Shown in pieces: positions 57,366 through 64,000 of a stretch of 64,000 bases of DNA. The notes below the pieces were generated by a model. It was not told where the DNA came from. It ran no database searches and saw only the letters and a list, made by a program, of their open reading frames with translations. Source of the stretch: Tetranychus cinnabarinus (lineage: Eukaryota; Arthropoda; Arachnida; Trombidiformes; Tetranychidae); contig WHVY01000002.1 in NCBI GenBank assembly GCA_022266195.1, forward strand, positions 15,453,001-15,517,000. Reading direction: 5' to 3'. The first letter of the stretch is position 1; each line of letters starts with the position of its first letter. A program made the translations under genes and the position numbers.

Positions 57366-58841
57366 ATGGCGGAGTTAAATAATTTTGTGAATGAAATCAG
57401 TACTCGGCATGAAAAAAGCTTGGGACTTTTGACTACAAGATTTGTATCTCTTTTACAAGACGCTAAAGATGGTCTTCTAGATTTAAAAATGGTAATTATG
57501 TTTTAGTCTATTTATCTGTTCATATTGTTCTAATTTATCATTCTCTCACTAAATTATAACACTAATTAGGCGGCTGATATCTTAGCTGTCCGTCAGAAAC
57601 GGCGAATCTATGATATAACCAACGTATTGGAAGGAATTGGATTAATTGAGAAAAAATCCAAAAATTCAATTCAATGGCTCGGTGCCGGACCTGGTTGTAA
57701 CACTCGAGAAAAAACTGAAGAGCTTTTAAAACTGAAAGAAGAGTTGATAGATCTAGAAAATACAGAAATGGAGATTGACCAGCATTTTTCTTGGGCTAAA
57801 CAATCTATTTTAAACATTCTTGATGAAAAAAATAACAAAGTTAATTTATGGGTTGAACATAAAGATTTATGTAACTCCTTTCCTGATGACACACTTCTTT
57901 CAATTCGAGGACCTGCCGGTTTACAAGTAGAAGTACATCTTCCAGAATCAAAGTTGGTTGAACCTTCAGCAAAAAAGACCAGACTACATTTAAAATCCAG
58001 AAGCGGACCAATTGAAGTTTCTTTAGTGAATCAGTATCCGGAAACAAATGAACCAAATGTTATTTCAATGACAGTTGACGAATCTGCAAATTTACTTCTA
58101 CCATCTACATCCAAAGCTGATACCTCGACAGATAAATCAAATGAAAAGCCAAATGAAGATTTAGATGATCAAGATGTCAATTTAGAGGAGCATGAAGATT
58201 ATTCTGATCAAGAGGAGCAAGAAGACGAGAACGAAGCTATTGAAGGTAAAGCAGAAGATAAAGATGAAGCTATGGAAGAAGATGATTCTGATGACAATAA
58301 TAAATCGAAATTAACAGCTCAACCTACAAGACAATTATCTCCTCGTAAAGCTGCTCAACGCCACCTTTTCATTCAATCGCGGCACCATGATAATAAAAAT
58401 AAGAAAAATAGTATTAATAAAACGGAGGCATCTCCAAAAGAACGACTAACAGTAAGAGGACGTGGTAAAGACAAGGACAAAGTTTCATCTGAAAGTACAG
58501 TTCCAGCGTCAATATCTAAAGCAAAAGATGATGTATCTAAAGAGGAAGAAAATGAAAAAGAAATTCCAGAAAAGACAAAAACTCGAAGTCGAGGTAGAAT
58601 TGCAACTTTAAATCAACAAAATAGCGAAGCTAGAAGCCAAGATAGTGAAAATCATCCAGTTAATAACCGAGTGAACAGGCGTGTCAATAATCAACCCAAA
58701 GCACCTTTAGAATACCATGAAATCATTGCAGATGTATTACAACCTCTTGTAAAATTGAGTCCGCCGCCATCAGGACGTGATTATTGCTTTAACTTGGATA
58801 AAAGTGAAGGTTTAGTTGATTTATTCGAAATCAAAGATTAG
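57366..58841 (+). CDS. E2F: E2F4/5-type transcription factor, copy B
   Basis: Exons 57366-57491 and 57570-58841, phase 0, give 465 residues. It is close to identical to copy A through exon 1, the winged helix (RQKRRIYDITNVLEGIGLIE), coil and marked box. Differences gather in the acidic linker: STSKADTSTDKSNEKPNEDL here against STSKTDASEDKSNEKPNTDL in copy A, and small deletions (KLTAQP, HDNKNKK). The C-terminal pocket-binding peptide is intact (SPPPSGRDYCFNLDKSEGLV, DLFEIKD). Both copies should be functional DP-dependent E2Fs. Copy B has the opposite orientation and a mobile element in its promoter. Confidence 0.97.
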
Positions 58842-60133
58842 TTGTTGTAATGATGAAATTTAAAAATATAGTTTAAATTAGCCAACTAAAAAAGCCTGAT
58901 AAACATTCAAAATACACTTGACGCTTTAAATTTAAATATAAAGGGTGTTGCTCTAAAACCCGTCAACAGCTAAAAGGTAAATGAGAAGATCCAAGACGAA
59001 ACTGGTTTCGGTGGTTCGATAAGAAAAATTTGATCAACCACTAATTAACCTTTGTGATTAATTGATAACTCCCCTTAATCCATGGATGGACAATACCAGC
59101 GAAAAGCTAATCACAAAGGTTGATAAGTGGTTTATCACATTTTCTTATCGAACCACCGAAACCAGTTTCATCTTGGATCTTCTCATTTACCTTTTAGCTG
59201 TTGACGGATTTTAGAGCAACCCTTTACATAAGCATACCTCATGCACATCCATTATTTGTATAAATATTATAACATTTTTATAATCAAGCTCCAACAAAGC
59301 AAAAAGCTCACATCAATTTGAACTAAGCCATCTCTATGTAAATGCCCAATAAATCTAATTACAAAGAAAATGTTAAATAATTAATCAAATTTATTTCAAA
59401 TATTTCATCGGTAAAATAATTTTCCCGTGATAGAAACGAGTGAGACAAAATAACTGCTATAAGTCAATACTAAAATTTATTTATTTACTTTATTAAAATT
59501 TTAAACGAAAGTACGAAAATATTACTGATATGAATTGATATTTTTGATTATGTAGAGGTTCAATCGGTCAAGATATTTTAATTTAAAAGTGTTGAATGCA
59601 AATAAAGAGAAGTAAAATTGCAGATCATTGTATCTCAAGCAAAATCATGTTAATCCCTGAATTTGGTTGATTTTTGTGTTTTCAAATATTGATCACCCTA
59701 TGGCTTGATTGTAAATAATTTCACATTACAACGTGTACCTCATGCTAATTAGTAATGAACAAATAAATCATCCTTTCCTTACTACTTCCTGATATTTGCC
59801 GTTATTAGCTGCCTTCTACATCAAACGAGCAACTTCAACCACAGGTATTCTGTAATAACTGAAAGATCCCTCTAATCTAAAGCAAAACATATTTTACAAA
59901 CCGTATTCTCTTGTGTTCACTAAATATATTCAATTTTTTGATATCCTTTAATCTTTTATTATTATTTGTTAATATTTATTTAGTGATTTGAAAATTTCAT
60001 CTCTGAGGTGAGTATCATTTTATTCATCGGATTGGTAATTTGTGGTAACTTCTGGCTCTATTTTCATTCTGTGTTTTTTATTGCCATTTCAGCTATATTT
60101 TGCAGCAAGATTCCTCTGAATTAATAGTTAATT
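58842..60133. other. E2F copy B 3' flank and GET3 5' region
   Basis: To about 59350 it matches the 3' flank of E2F copy A, apart from the foldback element listed separately. A likely 5'-UTR intron of GET3 runs from 60008 (GAG|GTGAGT) to 60092 (CATTTCAG). No further gene seen. Confidence 0.55.
58940..59225. mobile_element. Short foldback element (MITE), TA target
   Basis: About 285 bp, with inverted ends of about 85 bp beginning AAAGGGTGTTGCTCTAAAA and mirrored by the end TTTTAGAGCAACCCTTT. The related flank of E2F copy A lacks it and reads TTTAAATACATAAGC across the site, which suggests a TA target duplication. No coding capacity; Tc1/mariner-type by target, inferred. Confidence 0.88.
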
Positions 60134-61262
60134 ATGACTTCTTATTTGGATCCCATGGGTGACGAAGAATATCTCGAACCAAGTTTAAGGAATATACTGG
60201 AACTCGACTCATTAAAATGGGTTAGTTATCCCTTACCTAAATATTTACTCATTCTTGTCTTTATGTTATTTTTTTCCTCTATACACTTTTCAGTTGTTGT
60301 GACATTTTTTCTTAATTTCCTTCTAGGTGTTTGTTGGTGGCAAGGGTGGAGTTGGAAAGACGACATGTTCTTGTAGCCTTGCTGTTCAACTGGCCAAACG
60401 TAGGCCATCAGTTTTGATAATCTCAACCGATCCAGCTCACAATATAAGTGATGCATTCAATCAAAAATTTTCCAAAGTTCCAACACTTGTTAATGGATTT
60501 ACAAACCTACATGCTATGGAAATTGATCCAAATTTAGGAGTAGCTGAATTACCTGATGAATTCTTGCAAGAAAGTGATCCACTTAGAGGTGCCTCTAAAT
60601 CTGTTATCTCTGAACTTCTTGGTGCTTTACCCGGTATTGATGAAGCAATGTCTTACGCTGAAGTAATGAAATTGGTTAATTCAATGAACTTCTCAATTGT
60701 TGTGTTTGATACTGCTCCAACTGGCCACACTCTTCGTCTTCTATCTTTTCCTGCTATGGTAGAAAAAGGCTTAGGTAAATTGTTGAGATTTCAATCTCAT
60801 TTATCCCCGATGATTTCCAATTTTGCCAACCTCCTTGGATTGACTGATTTTTCACCTGATGTAATGTCAGCTAAAATTGAGGAAATTTTACCCATTATTC
60901 GAACTGTGAATGAACAGTTCCGTAATCCTAGTTTAACTACATTTGTCTGTGTCTGTATTCCGGAATTTCTTTCCCTCTATGAAACGGAAAGATTGGTCCA
61001 AGAATTAACCAACTGTTCAATTGATACTCACAACATTGTTGTAAATCAATTGCTATTTCCAAGCAAATCCGCAGAGAAACCTTGTCAAATGTGCACTGCT
61101 CGAGTTAAATTACAGACTAAATATCTTGAGCAGATAATGGATTTGTATGAAGACTTCCATATTGTTAAGTTACCCCTTCTGGACCATGAAGTTCGCGGAG
61201 CTGAAGAGATAGTGAAATTTTCTCAAAACTTGGTTGAACCCTATGATCCTGATCGACATTAG
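60134..61262 (+). CDS. Get3: ATPase GET3/ASNA1 (TRC40), tail-anchored protein targeting
   Basis: Exons 60134-60220 and 60327-61262, phase 0 (TGG|GTTAGT; TTCTAG|GTG), give 340 residues, close to the family's 335-350. GET3 is a cytosolic ATPase dimer that takes tail-anchored membrane proteins to the ER receptor. Marks: P-loop GGKGGVGKTT at about 33-42, STDPAHNISDAF switch I at about 62, DTAPTGHTLRLLSFP switch II at about 157-171, and the dimer-bridging zinc pair CQMC at 272-275. The helical client-binding part (ISELLGALPGIDEAMSY to FANLLGL) lies between. Outside the duplicated region and unremarkable. Confidence 0.98.
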
Positions 61263-62031
61263 TCACGTACATTTTGTAACATCAAATTTGGAATCAACTA
61301 AAGGTTCAAAATTACTGGAAGGCAAAAAGAATTAGATTTGATTAGAAAAAGTCTCACTGTAAAAGCTACTTTTTTTACTCAACATGATTTCTTTGGTGTA
61401 CTTGGAATATTAAATTATTTAACTGAATATGTAAGAAACCTAAAGTTACTATCGCTATGAATTTTTAAGTATTTTCAGCAATCGCAATTCAACAAATCTA
61501 TATCCCATAAATAAAATCTACTGTTCAACATTCAATATCCCTAAAGCCTATAATCAATTGATTTAACACGTATACAATGTTCACCCAATAATTACCATAG
61601 GCTAATAGGAAAATCAGAATAAACAGATTAGCAAATGTTAAAACAAATTACGGTTGAAAAACGAAATGTTGCTGCAATTCAGGTATTGATTCAGTGTTAC
61701 GGAATGAGTAATACAAAAAACAGGTTTCGCATTTGATCGTTAGATGGTTCTGTCTGAAAATTTTGGCGTAAAAACTAAATAACGTTTTAATACAATCATT
61801 TGCCTTTAAAGTGGTGAATGTTTAAGACGTATACTTGTTTAACGGTGATTTAACGTGTCAGCCGAAAACATTGATCAACTAATTATAAACCGTTTAACTA
61901 TTGTGTTTTTGGTTAAACTTTTCATTTGTTTAACCCATTCTTTTGAACGGAAAGTGTTTTCTTACGGAATATCTTAAGCAACATTGTCCACTTTCCGCTT
62001 GGTCTTGTGAACCTTTTTTTGGTTAATCACA
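61263..62031. other. Intergenic, no gene seen
   Basis: GET3 3' UTR and the promoter region of the next gene. Confidence 0.5.
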
Positions 62032-62128
62032 ATGAGTGGGACATCGGTGATCACCTTAAGAGCCTGCTTATTAATTTTAATTGTGATCTTTTTCCAACAA
62101 CAATTGGCTCAGGCTAAAAAATTATCAA
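62032..62128 (+). CDS. First coding exon of a secreted or membrane protein (partial)
   Basis: Reads 32 codons plus one base: MSGTSVITLRACLLILIVIF, then FQQQLAQAKKLS, and a strong donor A|GTAAGT at 62129. The basic start, long hydrophobic core and AQA end form a typical signal peptide with cleavage expected after QAQA-like residues. No continuing exon is recognised before the window ends, so the mature protein and the family are unknown. Confidence 0.65.
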
Positions 62129-64000
62129 GTAAGTTTTCACCCTTAAAAATCTGTCTCAATCTACAGTAATTTGTAAATCAAAAACCTGATTGATTCGAAA
62201 TCAAGTTTGTCTCAATTATTCATAATGTCGAGATTTTGTCGTTTCTTTCTTTCTAAACTTCATTCACACTTCTCAGCTTTACCCTGAACTTCAACCTGTT
62301 TAACATTAGTCTTAATATTGTTTTTTTCATATCAACTATTGATAATTGAAGTAAGATTAAAAGGTTTAATCGCATTTTGATTGTGTTAAAGTGAACGCCG
62401 AAGTGAAAAATATTCCAGATTGAAAAGTAGTGCGTAAAGGTTGTTTACTCAAGGAATCATATTGTTAAAAATTGCGAGTTTAATTTATAATTGAATTAGT
62501 CAGGAGATAATAGAAATTGTGACAAAACTGATTAACTGGTCAAAGGGATAAAAGAAAGTAGATTATAAAGGCTTTTTCAATTCAAAGCAAAGTTTAATGC
62601 AAGAATCACTAGCAACTATTATAAGGTTTTACCTCTTCTAACCGTGTTTTTGGCTATACCTTTACTGACCTGGGATCTTGACGAGGTCAGACACACGCGA
62701 TAATAGACTAAATGGACAGTCACACCCAAAAAAATAATATAAATAATGATAAATAATAAAGTTTGCTCGTCAAAATCCTTGAAATGTTTCTTTTTTTCAT
62801 TATAAAGCACTTCATCAGCAACCACTATCAACATGCGAATGATAATAATGAACAAAAAAAAGTTTCATTATTAATATTCAATTGAAGGTTTGTTGGTTAT
62901 TTTTTTCTTTCTTTGTTTCTGTTGAAATACATTATCCTTACTACCTTATTGTTTGATCCAGTCAAATGGTCAGTCAGTTTTTGTGCTGATGGTTGAGGGT
63001 TAAGTTTGATTGAGTTGATTTAATTAGCATCGAAAAACATCTTTTTGTTTAATTGTCTAACTTGGAGTGAGTGTAAAAATTGATGTTGGTTATACTGTTT
63101 TGCCTTTTAAAAAAAGGTTCATTATGATTGATCAATCGTTACTTGATTTAATTCAATTTGAAGATGACAAAAAAGCATGAAATTGGGTTTCTAATTATCT
63201 CCAAACTTATATCAATCAGCATAATCGTGAGTTTATTGAAGAAGCAGTCTAATGCTACTGATTACGATGATGATGATAATAATAATGTGATGACGAGGTA
63301 AACAAAAATGTGAAAAGCATCCTAAAAATAGTGGTTTACAGGGTTAACAACAAGAAATCACAAAAGGTAAACAATTGAACAACAATTGATCTTTTGATTA
63401 ACATTTGAATTAACCCAGGAAAATGTGTGATGTTGATTTTTTTCATTTTTGCTGCCAATTGACTTGAAAAGGTAGACGAATGGTTGATAATCAGGGTTTA
63501 TAATGGCGATCAATTTTTTAATTTCATTTCAAGCAAACACCATTTCCCATAAACATATGATCTCGGTTTACCTTTCATTATTTACCATCAATAGTCCAGT
63601 AAAAAGAGACTTTGTTTTTCACCTGTTACCAGCTTTTATTGTAAAATAACTTGACTTTCATGAAATGAGAATCACTGTGAACTTAACCTGAATTCTCGGA
63701 CATCAGCCGACTCAAAAAGATGATATATTTATATAAATATATATTTTACAGTATATCAGGTAAAATAAATTAAAATAAAATCACGTTAACATCTTTAACT
63801 TTTTTTTTCTGAAGCTTCTTTCTCTTTCTCTTTATCTTCCAACCTTACCTTGACCGTTAGGACCATTTCCCATCTTTAGACCTCAACCAATCGAGGCTAA
63901 TGTTATCCAGTCAACCATTTATAAATTGTTGTTGCTCCTGTAGTTGTTGTTATTTTGTTTTTTGGTGTTACTCTTGTTACTTGGGCTGTTGTTTGTTGTA
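62129..64000. other. Probable intron after the signal-peptide exon
   Basis: AT-rich, with TATATAAATATATA near 63730. No acceptor exon with coding signal could be supported. The minus-strand 78-codon frame at 62619-62855 is hydrophobic but unrecognised. Confidence 0.45.

Noticed and set aside
1113..62061. Both TAF12 and the exon at 62032 begin MSGTSV
   Set aside because: Similarity stops after a few codons; the downstream sequences are a Ser-rich tail and a signal peptide, so it looks like chance.
62619..62855. 78-codon minus-strand frame with hydrophobic segments
   Set aside because: Unrecognised, AT-rich, and lies in the presumed intron of the signal-peptide gene.
1..64000. CRISPR arrays, operons and bacterial-type signals
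   Set aside because: None present; the sequence is eukaryotic, with spliced genes.

Overview
The window is nuclear DNA of an animal. It is AT-rich, with spliced genes (GT-AG introns), pyrimidine-rich introns and several animal housekeeping genes: TAF12, RTF1, MsrB, TRMT6, E2F4/5, GET3/ASNA1 and a tRNA-Asp(GTC). The compact spacing and gene content fit an arthropod, perhaps a mite, but nothing seen here fixes the species. All exon joins were read by eye from splice sites and reading phase.

Left part (1-25.2 kb). TAF12 (one exon), RTF1 (three exons) and an intronless MsrB lie on the + strand. A long CT-rich stretch follows, then a large four-exon gene (9.8-19.1 kb) whose second and third exons join into a nuclear-receptor-like Cys4 zinc-finger domain. 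A second MsrB, TRMT6 and a complete E2F4/5 gene lie on the - strand. TRMT6 sits behind a decayed E2F promoter, first exon and splice acceptor.

Middle part (25.2-57.4 kb). This is a patchwork of segmental duplications, long inverted repeats, short foldback elements and scraps of RTF1. It carries six + strand genes, called P1 to P6 here, that descend from E2F4/5. P1-P5 keep E2F exon 1, the start of exon 2 and the C-terminal pocket-protein-binding peptide. An in-frame deletion has removed the DNA-recognition part of the winged helix, and the marked box is gone. They read through the ancestral E2F stop, through a new intron, into an added exon that encodes a zinc-binding-type module. A second copy of that module lies between two copies of the E2F linker in most members. 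P6 is a fusion of two E2F-like units, both with altered RRxYD DNA-contact motifs.

Right part (57.4-64 kb). A second complete E2F4/5 gene, nearly identical to the first but in opposite orientation, is followed by GET3/ASNA1 and by the signal-peptide exon of a secreted protein that continues beyond the window.

Reading of the whole: an E2F4/5 locus was duplicated in inverted orientation, and the interval filled with E2F-derived genes that appear unable to bind DNA in the E2F way but may still bind pocket proteins. They share promoters with a TATCGATA-type palindrome and, in several, Myb-like or E2F-like sites. A role as E2F/pocket-protein modulators is inference. The palindromes are also places where an assembly could be wrong.
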